A DNA stretch of 64,000 nucleotides from Salaquimonas pukyongi (GTDB lineage: Bacteria; Pseudomonadota; Alphaproteobacteria; Rhizobiales; Rhizobiaceae), in NCBI RefSeq assembly GCF_001953055.1, contig NZ_CP019044.1, forward strand, positions 1,860,001 to 1,924,000. Direction: 5' to 3'. This document shows, piece by piece, positions 24,307-33,558 of the stretch (the first letter of the stretch is position 1; each line of letters starts with the position of its first letter). Below the pieces are notes generated by a model, which was not told the origin of the DNA, did no database searches, and worked only from the letters and a program-made list of their open reading frames with translations. A program made the position numbers and the translations under genes.

Positions 24307-25659
24307 ATGAATATCCTTGTTGAAGCACTAACTACACGCGACTACGCAGTCCTGATTTGGCTTACCATCGCCATATCGGTTCTCTCGATATATCCTGCAG
24401 TGCGAAGCGGCGCAGTCGGCGTACTCCGTGCAGCCTTAACTCCAAAGCTCTCAGCAATATTCCTCACCTATGCACTCTATGTGGGCGCAGCCTGCTGGAT
24501 TGGGTACCGCTTTGGCTTCTGGTCTCCCTCCGATCTAAAGGCGACAATTGTTTGGGTACTCTTTACCGGAACCATCCTGCTAGGCCGTGCCATCGGCCAA
24601 CCCTATAAAACCAAGTTCTTCACTGGAATCGTTCGGGACAACTTCCGAATGATCTTGATTGTCGAGTTCATGGTCGTCGCTTACACGTTTGCGCTTTGGA
24701 AAGAGCTGCTACTCATCCCCTGGTTTGCTTTGCTCGGAATGCTACAGGCAGCCTCCCAAAACAAGCCGGAACACAAAAATGTGGAGAGTTTGGTTTCATG
24801 GTTGCTGGTAATTTCGGTCGTGCTTCTCATCGTAGCGTTTGCCAAAATCACCCTCGATACTCACGGTGCAATCTTCAATCTGAGCACTTTGCGCGAAGTA
24901 CTACTACCTGTTTGGCTGAGCATCGTCTCTGTTCCTGCATTCTATGTAACCTATTGTTTTGCGCGTTGGGAGCAGGCACGCATACGCATCAACCTCAAAT
25001 CCTATCATTCTGATGAAGTAAAAGGTCACGCGCAGAGACTGTTCCGGCGTTTGTTGTTCTTCCGCCCGGATTTGTGCTTTCAGGCCGTCCGGCAGTTCAA
25101 TGCTTCAGATGCCAGCACAGAGCAGGATGTCTGGAACATTGTGAATGAAGTTCTTGAAAATGCACGCAGACGCAACAATCCTAAACCGGTTGATCCAGCA
25201 GATGGGTGGAGCCCAACTGAAGCAGAAAAATATCTATCGGGAGAAGGCCTTGAGGCAAGTGACTATCACAGAGCCATGCACGGCTCGGAATGGTACGCAA
25301 ATTCCAACGCAAAGTATGTGCAACGCGACGGATTGAGCCAAACACTTCAGTACATAATCGAAGGCAATCAAGATGCTGTTACCAAGCTCAAACTGAAAGG
25401 TTCTTTCGAGATCAATCCCTATCCCGACGCTGGCATCAATGCGATGATTGAAGTTGGTAGCGTCCTCATCGAAAAGGCAATGGACATAAACCAGATACCA
25501 GAGGACATACTAACCCACCTGCAAACAGTTACATCTGGTAAGGCCCAGCTTGGCCATTACCTTCTTGAGGTAAGGGTAGATCGATTTGATGAAGCGAACG
25601 TCATTGATATTGCTTTAATCATACAGATCGCAAAAATGCCGACTGACAGCACTGCCTGA
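24307..25659 (+). CDS. Polytopic membrane protein with cytoplasmic C-terminal domain
   Basis: The product is 450 residues from ATG 24307; GTG 24304 is possible. The N-terminal 230 residues hold about six hydrophobic helices. The C-terminal 220 residues are soluble and charged, with no motif recognised (it includes PDAGINAMIEVGSVLIEKAM). The gene follows the tRNA-Met att fragment, is A+T-rich and stands alone. Membrane proteins with soluble domains in island hot spots are often defence effectors, but nothing here proves that. The family is not recognised. Confidence 0.7.
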   Translation: MNILVEALTTRDYAVLIWLTIAISVLSIYPAVRSGAVGVLRAALTPKLSAIFLTYALYVGAACWIGYRFGFWSPSDLKATIVWVLFTGTILLGRAIGQPYKTKFFTGIVRDNFRMILIVEFMVVAYTFALWKELLLIPWFALLGMLQAASQNKPEHKNVESLVSWLLVISVVLLIVAFAKITLDTHGAIFNLSTLREVLLPVWLSIVSVPAFYVTYCFARWEQARIRINLKSYHSDEVKGHAQRLFRRLLFFRPDLCFQAVRQFNASDASTEQDVWNIVNEVLENARRRNNPKPVDPADGWSPTEAEKYLSGEGLEASDYHRAMHGSEWYANSNAKYVQRDGLSQTLQYIIEGNQDAVTKLKLKGSFEINPYPDAGINAMIEVGSVLIEKAMDINQIPEDILTHLQTVTSGKAQLGHYLLEVRVDRFDEANVIDIALIIQIAKMPTDSTA

Positions 25660-25864
25660 ACTTTAGATCATACCCATGCTTGTCTTTGGGGAAGGCCGAG
25701 GGGCGCTGCCCCTTCTCTCCCCAAAAGAAAAACAGAGCCGGACCGAGGCTCGGTTAGAACCTGCGCCCGCACCATCCGGCCGGTTTTTCTTTTCCCCTCC
25801 CATCCCCGTTCTCGCCGAAGGGCAAGGGTGCAAAGCACCTTGCTTACAATCTATGGAGAGAACA

Positions 25865-26218
25865 ATGGAGAAAACATTTGCAGGCTACCCTGCCCTAAGT
25901 GAAACGGAACGCAAGGAGGTTTTTCTGATTGCGCTTGCCGGGTTTCAAAAGCGCAATGCAGGCTGCATTACCCGAGGAATGACCGACCCCGAACTGGCGG
26001 AACTTATTGCATCACATCTCGGGATATTTGGAGGGAGTTGCGGACCCGAACGAATGAGTGTCATCTATCAAGGTTCGGGCCTCAAAATATGGGGTGGCAG
26101 GCATGTGGTAAACCACTGCATTGAACGGCCACTCTTCCAGGGTGGCGCTACCATAGCAACGGCGCGGGAGGTGTTCGAAATCGGAGACCCTGAAAACGCC
26201 CAGTTGAAGCTCCTATGA
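25865..26218 (+). CDS. Hypothetical island protein, 117 aa
   Basis: ATG 25865 follows GGAGAG; an in-frame ATG lies at 25853. The product is soluble with no motif. Its C-terminus (GGATIATAREVFEIGDPENAQ) resembles part of the open frame at 26425 (GKTTIARACEVYGIDDPVNSQ), so two related sequences flank the tRNA-Lys fragment. The 200 bases upstream are rich in short G+C palindromes and form a leader. Function unknown. Confidence 0.6.
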   Translation: MEKTFAGYPALSETERKEVFLIALAGFQKRNAGCITRGMTDPELAELIASHLGIFGGSCGPERMSVIYQGSGLKIWGGRHVVNHCIERPLFQGGATIATAREVFEIGDPENAQLKLL

Positions 26219-26365
26219 TAGCGGATCAAAGCGTTCAATCTGTGTGTTGCTATCCATTCGATATTAGTTGAAATCTTCTTTCTCACACACACATAAGTGC
26301 ACACACTTTTTACCTTATCAAAAATCCTACTTATTTTTCAATGCTTTAGTATTTGCTATTGCTAA

Positions 26366-26410
26366 CTTTTAATCAGTAGGTCCAGAGTTCGAATCCCTGA
26401 GCGCTCACCA
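26366..26410 (+). other. att-like 3' fragment of tRNA-Lys(UUU)
   Basis: CTTTTAATCAGTAGGTC (anticodon TTT at 26368-26370) is followed by a T arm with TTCGAAT and an acceptor end ending AGCGCTCACCA. No D arm or 5' acceptor precedes it, so it is a fragment. It matches the 3' half of rhizobial tRNA-Lys as I know it, with one mismatch in the T stem. It is likely an attachment site or a displaced tRNA 3' end. Confidence 0.8.
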
Positions 26411-26967
26411 ACAATTTCAAGCACTTGGCCTTGTTTTTGGTGATGCAGCCCTTAGCCGGCAAGACAACCATTGCCAGGGCTTGCGAGGTCTATGGCATTG
26501 ACGATCCTGTTAATTCCCAAGCTTTCGCTATTTTGATGCTGCAAGGAGGCGATACTGGCATCCGATGCGGTATGCTCCGGGGTGATCTGTTTGGGAAACA
26601 GCTTCTGCATGAGGCACTGAAAGCCCCACCGGGCACAGTTCCGGGCGCTTGGCTTGCGAAAGCTGGAAGGTTTGCAGTGGAATGAAGCCCCGCCTATGTT
26701 CTCTTACACGGCGCAGGAAACGGCGCACTTCATGCACACTCTTTTAACGACGGCAACTTCAACGGGATTGGGTTTGGCCTCTTCCGCGAGAAGAACAGGC
26801 TCCAAACAGTCTTCGGACCCCGCGCTAGGCTGTATCGACATTTAGGTTTCCGACAAACCCCAGACAAGGCAAACGGGTATCGCGCCGAAAAACGAAGCCT
26901 TGATTGCAGGAGAGCGGATACTCACTGCTGAAGCCGCCGGTCATGCGCTGTTCTTTCTTCTGACCAT
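26411..26967 (+). pseudogene. Decayed sequence related to the 25865 gene
   Basis: An open frame at 26425-26685 (86 codons, no clear start signal) contains a segment similar to the C-terminus of the 117-aa island protein. Further fragments in other frames follow to about 26840 without an intact gene. It looks like a degenerate paralogue left by an earlier insertion. The stretch from 26840 to the rirA stop holds nothing recognisable. Confidence 0.4.
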
Positions 26968-27429
26968 CTAAATCTGCTTTAAGGGCTCATTCATCGCCTT
27001 GTTCAAACGCATGAGCACATCGATATTGTATTCACTGCCGGTCAGATCGGCGATGGTGTAGCGGTTCAGCGCATCGAAGAATGCCTGCAGCGCCTGATGC
27101 AGCGCCCTGTTGAGACCACAAGTGTTGATCAGCGGACAATCGGTTCCACCTGTTTCGAAACACTCCGCCATTTCGAAATTCTCTTCCATGTCCCGCACGA
27201 CATCGCCCAGCCTAATCTCGTTTGATGGCCTGGCAAGGCGCAACCCGCCTCCGCGTCCCCGGACCGTTTCCACATATCCCCTGGCAGTCAGCTTTTGCAG
27301 AATGTTGAACAGGAAGCGTTCAGACAAACCGTAAAACGCAGAGATTTCCTTCACCGTTGAGCGGTCCGCCTTTGAATCGCAGAACATCAGCATTCTTACG
27401 GCATAATTGGTCTGGCTGGTCAGTTTCAT
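26968..27429 (-). CDS. rirA: Rrf2-family iron regulator, RirA type
   Basis: The 153-residue protein begins MKLTSQTNYAVRMLMFC, has the Rrf2 winged helix-turn-helix (GLSERFLFNILQKLTARGYV) and three iron-sulfur cysteines C90, C98 and C104 in the RirA spacing (ECFETGGTDCPLINTC). RirA represses iron-uptake genes in Rhizobiales when its cluster is loaded, replacing Fur in this role. It is divergent from an iron operon, with an exact iron-responsive operator between them. NsrR and IscR are less likely given the sequence and the neighbours. Confidence 0.85.
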   Translation of the reverse strand: MKLTSQTNYAVRMLMFCDSKADRSTVKEISAFYGLSERFLFNILQKLTARGYVETVRGRGGGLRLARPSNEIRLGDVVRDMEENFEMAECFETGGTDCPLINTCGLNRALHQALQAFFDALNRYTIADLTGSEYNIDVLMRLNKAMNEPLKQI

Positions 27430-27469
27430 CGGCAGTTTCCAGTTTGGATTCGTTCTAAACTATAGTGTT

Positions 27470-27484
27470 TGACTGAACTTTTCA
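27470..27484 (+). promoter_or_regulatory. Iron-responsive operator, TGA-N9-TCA
   Basis: TGACTGAACTTTTCA matches the rhizobial iron-responsive operator TGA-N9-TCA exactly. A near copy, TGAAGTGAACTTTTA, lies at 27498-27512, just before the start at 27515. Both sit between rirA and the imelysin operon, so both directions could be repressed when iron is sufficient. Confidence 0.65.
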
Positions 27485-27514
27485 ATTTGTTTACTCATGA
27501 AGTGAACTTTTAGG

Positions 27515-28045
27515 ATGCGTACAGTGCGTTTTGAAGACCCGACACATGACGATGGATGTTCCGCCGCACGCTATCTGGCGCGCGTGCCGGAAGGGCTGGT
27601 TGTGGGCGGATACCGCGGCTGGCTGCATTTTGCTGCCATGCGTGATGTGTCCAGGCTCGAGGCGGTCTGGAACGAATTCAACACCCGGCTTGACCCCAAT
27701 GCCGCCGGACTTGCCATGGCCGGGCTCGAACGGCTGATACGGCAATTGGGAAGCTGCGCCGCATGTCCGCTGCGCTTTCATTGCCAGGGGGTAAAACACC
27801 TGTGCCGTGATGAATGCTTGATGCTGAGCCTCATATCCGGCCTGCAGAACGGCGAGGACGAAGCTGCTTTTCTAAGTGCTTTGGGCCTTACATCAGCCGA
27901 TCGCGCTCCCACCATCGTAACGGCAGGCGGGGAGTTCGCCATGGCGCTGAAAATCAGCGGACACCAGCTCTTGCCGATACATGCAGACACCGTTCGGTGG
28001 CTTGCCACCGATCGCTCCCAGCCCGCAAAGACAACCCTTCACTAA
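27515..28045 (+). CDS. Cys-rich protein heading the iron operon
   Basis: The 176-residue protein has no signal peptide. Its main feature is a cysteine cluster C81-x2-C84-x5-C90-x6-C97-x3-C101, which could bind an iron-sulfur cluster or zinc. It is the first gene downstream of the iron operator and lies 25 bases before the imelysin gene. The start ATG at 27515 abuts AGG with almost no spacer, so initiation may be weak. Function is not recognised; a cytoplasmic role in iron handling is inferred from context. Confidence 0.7.
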   Translation: MRTVRFEDPTHDDGCSAARYLARVPEGLVVGGYRGWLHFAAMRDVSRLEAVWNEFNTRLDPNAAGLAMAGLERLIRQLGSCAACPLRFHCQGVKHLCRDECLMLSLISGLQNGEDEAAFLSALGLTSADRAPTIVTAGGEFAMALKISGHQLLPIHADTVRWLATDRSQPAKTTLH

Positions 28046-28070
28046 ACACTCGTTCAAAAAGGAACCATTC

Positions 28071-29348
28071 ATGAAAAAGACAGCATTGAAACTCCTGGCA
28101 GGAACGGCTTTGGCCGCCGGTCTGGCAATGCCGGTATATGCGGAAGTGACACCGCAAGCGGTGATCGATCACTATGCCGCCATCGCACAGGCAAAGTATT
28201 CAGATTCCCTGGCAGCCGCGAAGCAGCTTGACCGGGCAATTGAAGCATTCCTTGCCAAGCCTTCACAAGAAACCCTGAAAGGTGCGAAGCAAGCCTGGCT
28301 GGCATCCCGCATACCCTATCAGCAGACCGAAGTTTACCGGTTCGGAAACGCGATCGTGGATGATTGGGAAGGCCGGGTGAACGCCTGGCCGCTGGACGAA
28401 GGCCTGATCGACTATGTCGATGGCGGATATTACGGCAGTGAAAGCGATGAGAATGCGCTCTTTACCGCCAATGTGATCGCCAATGCCGAGCTTATGATCA
28501 ATGGAGAATCGGTTGATGCCTCCAAGATCACCCCGGACCTTATTTCGGGGACCTTGCACGAGGCGGGCGGCATCGAGGCCAATGTTGCCTCCGGCTATCA
28601 TGCCATCGAATTTCTGCTGTGGGGGCAGGATCTCAATGGCACGGATGCAGGCGCCGGAAACCGCCCCTGGACGGATTTCAGCACTGAGGACTGCACCAAT
28701 GGCAATTGCGACCGCCGCCGCGAATATCTTGCTGCAGCATCCGATCTTCTGGTTGCAGATCTTGAAGAAATGGCCGCCAACTGGGCTGAAGGTGGCGCTG
28801 CCCGCGCCGAACTCTCTGCAAAGGGAATATCCGGCGGTCTGGCTACCATCCTGACCGGAATGGGATCGCTTTCCTATGGTGAACTGGCCGGGGAGCGCAT
28901 GAAGCTTGGCCTTTTGCTGGGGGACCCCGAAGAAGAACATGATTGCTTTTCGGACAATACCCACAATTCTCATCTCTACGATACCGTGGGCATCATGAAC
29001 GTCTATATGGGTACCTATGTGCGGCCGGACGGAAGCACGGTTTCCGGGCCCTCGATTGCAGAACTTGTAGCTGCCAAGGACGCTGCAGTTGACCAGGAGT
29101 TAAAGGCTGATCTGGAGGCAACGCTCCAGGCCATGAAAGCGATGGCACAGCGTGCACAATCCACCGAGGCCTATGACCAGATGATCGCCTCCGGCAATAC
29201 CGAAGGTAACGCAGTCGTTCAGGCCGCAATCGACGGACTGATCAAGCAAACCAAGTCGATCGAAAGGGCGATTACCGCACTTGAGTTGGGAGCCATCGAA
29301 CTGGAAGGTTCCGACAGTCTCGACAACCCGAACGCTGTTTTCCAGTGA
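28071..29348 (+). CDS. Imelysin-family (IrpA-like) periplasmic iron protein
   Basis: ATG 28071 follows AAAAAGGAACC; the product has 425 residues. A signal peptide (MKKTALKLLAGTALAAGLAMPVYA) precedes an imelysin domain with the typical RIPYQQTEVYRFGNAIVDDWEGRVNAWPLDE segment and the later GYHAIEFLLWGQD motif. These proteins occur in iron-regulated operons and are thought to take part in periplasmic iron uptake, although the transport step is not settled. Position behind an iron operator and beside a DUF1111 di-haem protein is the usual context. Confidence 0.9.
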   Translation: MKKTALKLLAGTALAAGLAMPVYAEVTPQAVIDHYAAIAQAKYSDSLAAAKQLDRAIEAFLAKPSQETLKGAKQAWLASRIPYQQTEVYRFGNAIVDDWEGRVNAWPLDEGLIDYVDGGYYGSESDENALFTANVIANAELMINGESVDASKITPDLISGTLHEAGGIEANVASGYHAIEFLLWGQDLNGTDAGAGNRPWTDFSTEDCTNGNCDRRREYLAAASDLLVADLEEMAANWAEGGAARAELSAKGISGGLATILTGMGSLSYGELAGERMKLGLLLGDPEEEHDCFSDNTHNSHLYDTVGIMNVYMGTYVRPDGSTVSGPSIAELVAAKDAAVDQELKADLEATLQAMKAMAQRAQSTEAYDQMIASGNTEGNAVVQAAIDGLIKQTKSIERAITALELGAIELEGSDSLDNPNAVFQ

Positions 29349-29574
29349 TCTGCAGGTGCCTGGCGTGATTTTCTGGAGTTGCAATTTGATCCGGGAATCC
29401 GAAATCGGGGAAGTCGTCAATGGCTTCCTCGATCAGAAAGCCTTGGAGAGTTGCACAAAAATCCCTGGATATCTGCCGGAAACCCCGCCTGGACTGCCTG
29501 AAAAGCCGGGTGAAGCCAAATGCGGCCAACGAAACGCGCTTGCGGCCGATGAAACGGAATAGGGAAAGCAAACC

Positions 29575-31257
29575 ATGACGGTTTCCTGGCAAGCAATCAA
29601 AACCCTGGCCGGGTGGACTTTGCACTGCCTTACGCGCCCGAAGAACGGGCCAGCATGGAAAACTGCCACCGGCAAAGCTGCGGGAATCACAGGCGCAGTG
29701 CTTGCAGCGCTGGTAAGCGGGCTTGCTGTAGCAGCTTCACAGACATCCGGCGATGCACCTGCCTTCAATCCATCGCAGGCGGCGGTATCAGATGCGATGT
29801 TGTCGCTAAAATCGAAATGGCCCGGCCGCGATGACCTCAATGGCAAGGATCGCAGGCGTGTTGAAGCGGTAACTGCTCCCGCTTCCGGCTTTGAAAAACC
29901 GGAAGCCTTTGAAGTGATGCAGGGCGGTGCGGGGACCTCAACCAAGATCGTCAACCGGGATGCTTTTTCGCAATCAGGCGCAAACCTGACCTTTGCTGAA
30001 GAAGAGCAGTTCAAGCTCGGCAATGCGCTGTTCCGCAAGCTGTGGGTCTCAACGCCGGCATCAACCAAGGCCTCGGACGGGCTTGGACCACTGTTCAATG
30101 CGCGCGCATGTCAGAGTTGCCACCTGAAGGATGGAAGAGGTCATCCGCCGGAAGGCGACAGCGATGCAACTTCGATGTTTCTTCGACTGGCACGCGGACC
30201 CGTGACGGAAGAGGAGCGCCGGGAACTGGAAACGTTCGTTCGCCCGAACTTCCCCGACCCGGTCTATGGTGGCCAGTTGCAGGACCTGGCAGTACCCGGC
30301 CTGAAGGCCGAAGGCCACATGGCCATCACATACGAGAATGAACCCGTCACCCTTGGCGATGGGACCGTTGTCAATCTTCGCCGGCCCGTCTATTCCGCAG
30401 AGGACCTTGCATATGGTCCGCTTGATGAGCATACGACCCTCTCGCCAAGAATTGCGCCGCCGATGATCGGGCTGGGCCTGGTCCAGGCAATCCACCCCGC
30501 AGACATTCTCAAAAATGCAGACCCCGCAGACAAAGACGGCGATGGCATATCGGGCAAGCCTGCCATTGTGCGCGATGCAAACGGCGACCTGGTTCTGGGA
30601 CGTTTCGGGTGGAAGGCCCAAAACCCAACGGTTCGCCAGCAATCTGCCGGTGCGTTCGCCGGCGATATCGGCATATCGACACCCGATGTCCCGAATTCAC
30701 ACGGTGACTGCACGGCAGCCCAGGCTGACTGCCTTGCAATGCCGGTAGGCGTACAGAAGAACCTTGGCGATAGCGAAGCACCTGATCCGGTGCTGGAGCT
30801 TGTTACCTTCTATTCGGAAAACCTTGCAGTACCGGCCCGCCGGGATGCTGCCGGCAAAGAGGTGCTGAGGGGCAAAGAACTCTTCTACGGTATTGGCTGT
30901 GCTTCCTGCCACGCCCCGAAATATGTAACTTCGCGAAAGGCCGAAAACCCTGCGCATCGGTTCCAGTTGATATGGCCCTATTCCGATTTCCTTCTGCATG
31001 ACATGGGCGATGGCCTGGCCGATGGGCAGCCGGTTGGCGTTGCCGATGGCAGGGAATGGAGAACCCCGCCTTTGTGGGGCATCGGCCTTACCGGGACGGT
31101 TTCGGGACACACGTTCCTTTTGCATGACGGGCGCGCAAGAAATCTCACTGAAGCCATTCTCTGGCACGGAGGTGAGGCTCAACCTGCTCGTGACGGATTT
31201 TCACAACTCGACAAGAAGGACCGGGATGCTCTCATCGCATTTCTGGAAAGCCTGTGA
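29575..31257 (+). CDS. Di-haem oxidoreductase, DUF1111 family
   Basis: The 560-residue protein has an N-terminal hydrophobic export segment (about 35-53) and two c-type haem sites, CQSCH (about 179) and CASCH (about 442). The family is related to bacterial cytochrome c peroxidases and often stands between two imelysin genes. It is probably periplasmic and may handle redox steps of iron uptake; substrate unknown. The 226-base gap before it has no gene. Its stop overlaps the start of the second imelysin (ATGA). A segment DPADKDGDGIS may bind calcium. Confidence 0.88.
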   Translation: MTVSWQAIKTLAGWTLHCLTRPKNGPAWKTATGKAAGITGAVLAALVSGLAVAASQTSGDAPAFNPSQAAVSDAMLSLKSKWPGRDDLNGKDRRRVEAVTAPASGFEKPEAFEVMQGGAGTSTKIVNRDAFSQSGANLTFAEEEQFKLGNALFRKLWVSTPASTKASDGLGPLFNARACQSCHLKDGRGHPPEGDSDATSMFLRLARGPVTEEERRELETFVRPNFPDPVYGGQLQDLAVPGLKAEGHMAITYENEPVTLGDGTVVNLRRPVYSAEDLAYGPLDEHTTLSPRIAPPMIGLGLVQAIHPADILKNADPADKDGDGISGKPAIVRDANGDLVLGRFGWKAQNPTVRQQSAGAFAGDIGISTPDVPNSHGDCTAAQADCLAMPVGVQKNLGDSEAPDPVLELVTFYSENLAVPARRDAAGKEVLRGKELFYGIGCASCHAPKYVTSRKAENPAHRFQLIWPYSDFLLHDMGDGLADGQPVGVADGREWRTPPLWGIGLTGTVSGHTFLLHDGRARNLTEAILWHGGEAQPARDGFSQLDKKDRDALIAFLESL

Positions 31258-32333
31258 TGAGAGCATTGCGGTGGATTCTTGTTTTTGCATTTTCCCTCCC
31301 CCTTTGCAGCGGGGCAACTGCACAGCAGCAAAGTGCGGACGAAATTCTGCGCGACATGCTTTCCAGTTACATTATCCCCTCCTACGAAAATCTGTCCAAA
31401 GAAGCCGCCTCGCTCTCCAACAGGGTTGATATGCTCTGTTTCGAGCCATCGCCGGCGCGGCTGGAGCAGGCACGCGCGCAATTCGCCAATCTGGCACTGT
31501 CCTGGGCCAGGATCGAATGGCTGCGTGTGGGTCCAGTCATGCAGCAAAACAGGCTGGAGCGCTTCCTGTTTTATCCCGACCGCAAGAGCACCGGTCTAAA
31601 ACAGGTCCAAAGAGCGCTGTCCCGGCAGGACAGCAAGGCTGCGAACCCGGCTACACTTTCGCGTTTGAGCGTTGCCATGCAAGGATTGGGCGCTTTGGAA
31701 TACCTTCTGCATGGGAAGGGTGCCGACACCCTTGCAGCCAGCGGCAGTCCGTTTCGCTGCAATTATGCAGGGGCGATTGCAGACAACCTTTCACATATTG
31801 CCAACGAACTTCGCCATGGATGGCAGGCAGACGGCAAGCTTGCTGCCGTCTTTGTCTCCCCCGGCAGGCAGAACCCGCTTTTTCGCAACGGCCGCGAAGC
31901 CCTCAACTTCGTTCTGGGAACGCTGATCCATGGGCTTGAAGCAATACGCGATATCCGCATCGGGTATTTCCTGCGGGAACCTGGCCGAGACCGGCCGAGA
32001 GCCGCCGTCTTTCGCAGGTCGAAGCTGACCACCGCATCCATAACGCAAAATCTGGCCGGTTTGCACTCGCTGTTCGAACAAAGCGGCCTGGTACGGGCTC
32101 TTCCCGAAGAGCAAGCCCATCTGGCCGACCAGGTCCGGTTTGAATTCGAGCAAAGCCTGAAAACCGCCCGCAACATGAACCCTTCGGCTGAAACAATCAT
32201 CGCTGATCCGGCCCAGCGAAACAAACTGGGTTATCTGCAGCTTTCCATCGGTTTCATCATCACGCGGCTTAACAATGAGGTCGCCCCCGCCACTGGCCTT
32301 GCGGCCGGGTTTTCATTTGGAGATGGCGATTGA
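31254..32333 (+). CDS. Second imelysin-family protein
   Basis: The 359-residue protein has a signal peptide (MRALRWILVFAFSLPLCSGATA) and imelysin-like segments: WARIEWLRVGPVMQQNRLERFLFYPD and the GXXALEYLLHG box. It is coupled to both neighbours by overlapping start and stop codons, so it is made together with the DUF1111 and DUF1513 proteins. A periplasmic role in iron acquisition is expected from the family and operon. Confidence 0.88.
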   Translation: MMRALRWILVFAFSLPLCSGATAQQQSADEILRDMLSSYIIPSYENLSKEAASLSNRVDMLCFEPSPARLEQARAQFANLALSWARIEWLRVGPVMQQNRLERFLFYPDRKSTGLKQVQRALSRQDSKAANPATLSRLSVAMQGLGALEYLLHGKGADTLAASGSPFRCNYAGAIADNLSHIANELRHGWQADGKLAAVFVSPGRQNPLFRNGREALNFVLGTLIHGLEAIRDIRIGYFLREPGRDRPRAAVFRRSKLTTASITQNLAGLHSLFEQSGLVRALPEEQAHLADQVRFEFEQSLKTARNMNPSAETIIADPAQRNKLGYLQLSIGFIITRLNNEVAPATGLAAGFSFGDGD

Positions 32334-33427
32334 GACAGCGGGAAATCGGCCGGCGCGCTTTTTTGGCATCTGCTGGTGCCTCATTTCTGGCAAGCTTGGC
32401 TCCGGCAAGGGCAGAGCGGCTGATAAATGCAAAAGCGGTGTTCATTTCCGGCTACATGGACAGCACAAAGAACTTCGGATTTGCTCTGCTTGATGAGAAC
32501 GGCGGTCTTGTCCATTTCGAACCGCTGCCTGGCCGTGCACACGGCTTTGCCGCCTCGCCTTCGAACACACACATTGTCGGATTTGCGCGCCGCCCCGGCA
32601 TGTTCGCGGTTGCGATCGATCCATTGCACCGGCACAAACCGCGCTTGTTTCACGCGCCCGAAGGAAGGCACTTCTACGGGCATGGCGCATTCTCCGCCGA
32701 TGGGAAACTGCTCTATGCAACCGAAAATGATTTTGAAACAGGTGATGGCAAGATCGGAATTTATGATGCAAGCGATGAATTCCAGCGCGTTGGAGAATTC
32801 GAAAGCTACGGCGTTGGACCGCACGAGATGGTCCTGATGAGCGGCGGCCGGTTGCTTGCTGTTGCCAATGGCGGCATCCGAACCCACCCCGCCAGCGGCA
32901 GGCAGAAATTGAACCTTCCTGAAATGCAGTCGAATTTTGCCCTGATCGACACCAGCAGCGGACATCTGGTTGCAACATTTGTCCTGCCGCCGGCGTTCCA
33001 GCGAATGTCCCTGCGGCACATGACTATGGGCCGGGACGAAACGCTATGGATCGGTGGCCAGTTTCAGGGTGACTTGCTGAAAGCGCCAAGCCCCATATTC
33101 AGACTCTCGCCCGGCGGGGAATTGATCAATCTGGCACTGTTCAAGCCGGCCCGCGCCGCACTGTCGGGATATGTCGGTTCGGTTGCGGTTTCACAGGACG
33201 GCAACAAGGTTGGCTTCACAAGCCCCAAAGGCGGCAGCATTGTCGAACTGGATACCAGGTTCAATGCACAGGCCATTATCAGGGAATTTCCCAGGGCTTG
33301 CGGCCTTGCGGGCGCTGCCAAGGGGCTTGCCGCTTCCAGCGAACTGGGAAAGTTCGGGAACCAAAGCCACAACCTTCACTGGGACAATCATATCTCCAGA
33401 TTGCTGGAAAGCGCGGAACGCGGCTGA
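32330..33427 (+). CDS. DUF1513 protein with Tat signal
   Basis: The 365-residue protein starts with TTG overlapping the previous stop. A twin-arginine signal (GRRAFLASAGASFLASLAPARA) indicates folded export. The rest resembles a seven-bladed propeller typical of DUF1513, which regularly closes imelysin/DUF1111 operons. It is probably periplasmic; the activity is unknown. Confidence 0.85.
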   Translation: MRQREIGRRAFLASAGASFLASLAPARAERLINAKAVFISGYMDSTKNFGFALLDENGGLVHFEPLPGRAHGFAASPSNTHIVGFARRPGMFAVAIDPLHRHKPRLFHAPEGRHFYGHGAFSADGKLLYATENDFETGDGKIGIYDASDEFQRVGEFESYGVGPHEMVLMSGGRLLAVANGGIRTHPASGRQKLNLPEMQSNFALIDTSSGHLVATFVLPPAFQRMSLRHMTMGRDETLWIGGQFQGDLLKAPSPIFRLSPGGELINLALFKPARAALSGYVGSVAVSQDGNKVGFTSPKGGSIVELDTRFNAQAIIREFPRACGLAGAAKGLAASSELGKFGNQSHNLHWDNHISRLLESAERG

Positions 33428-33558
33428 GTGCCGGGTCTTCCGACCGGCTGTTCTGCCATCGCCATCACAAGAGCATTAAGCCCTCACCAAAGAATTCGAT
33501 CGGCCGAAGACATGGCTTGAACTTGCGTATCCGCTACTCACCGGCGTTTGCGAACACC

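Larger units (their letters stand above)
24187..26410. mobile_element. Second island fragment between tRNA-Met and tRNA-Lys 3' fragments
   Basis: A 2.2-kb A+T-richer segment with two unrecognised genes is bounded on the left by the tRNA-Met fragment and on the right by a tRNA-Lys 3' fragment. It has no integrase. It is probably the remnant of an island integrated at tRNA-Lys, later joined by the tRNA-Met element, or the distal end of a composite island. Confidence 0.55.
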
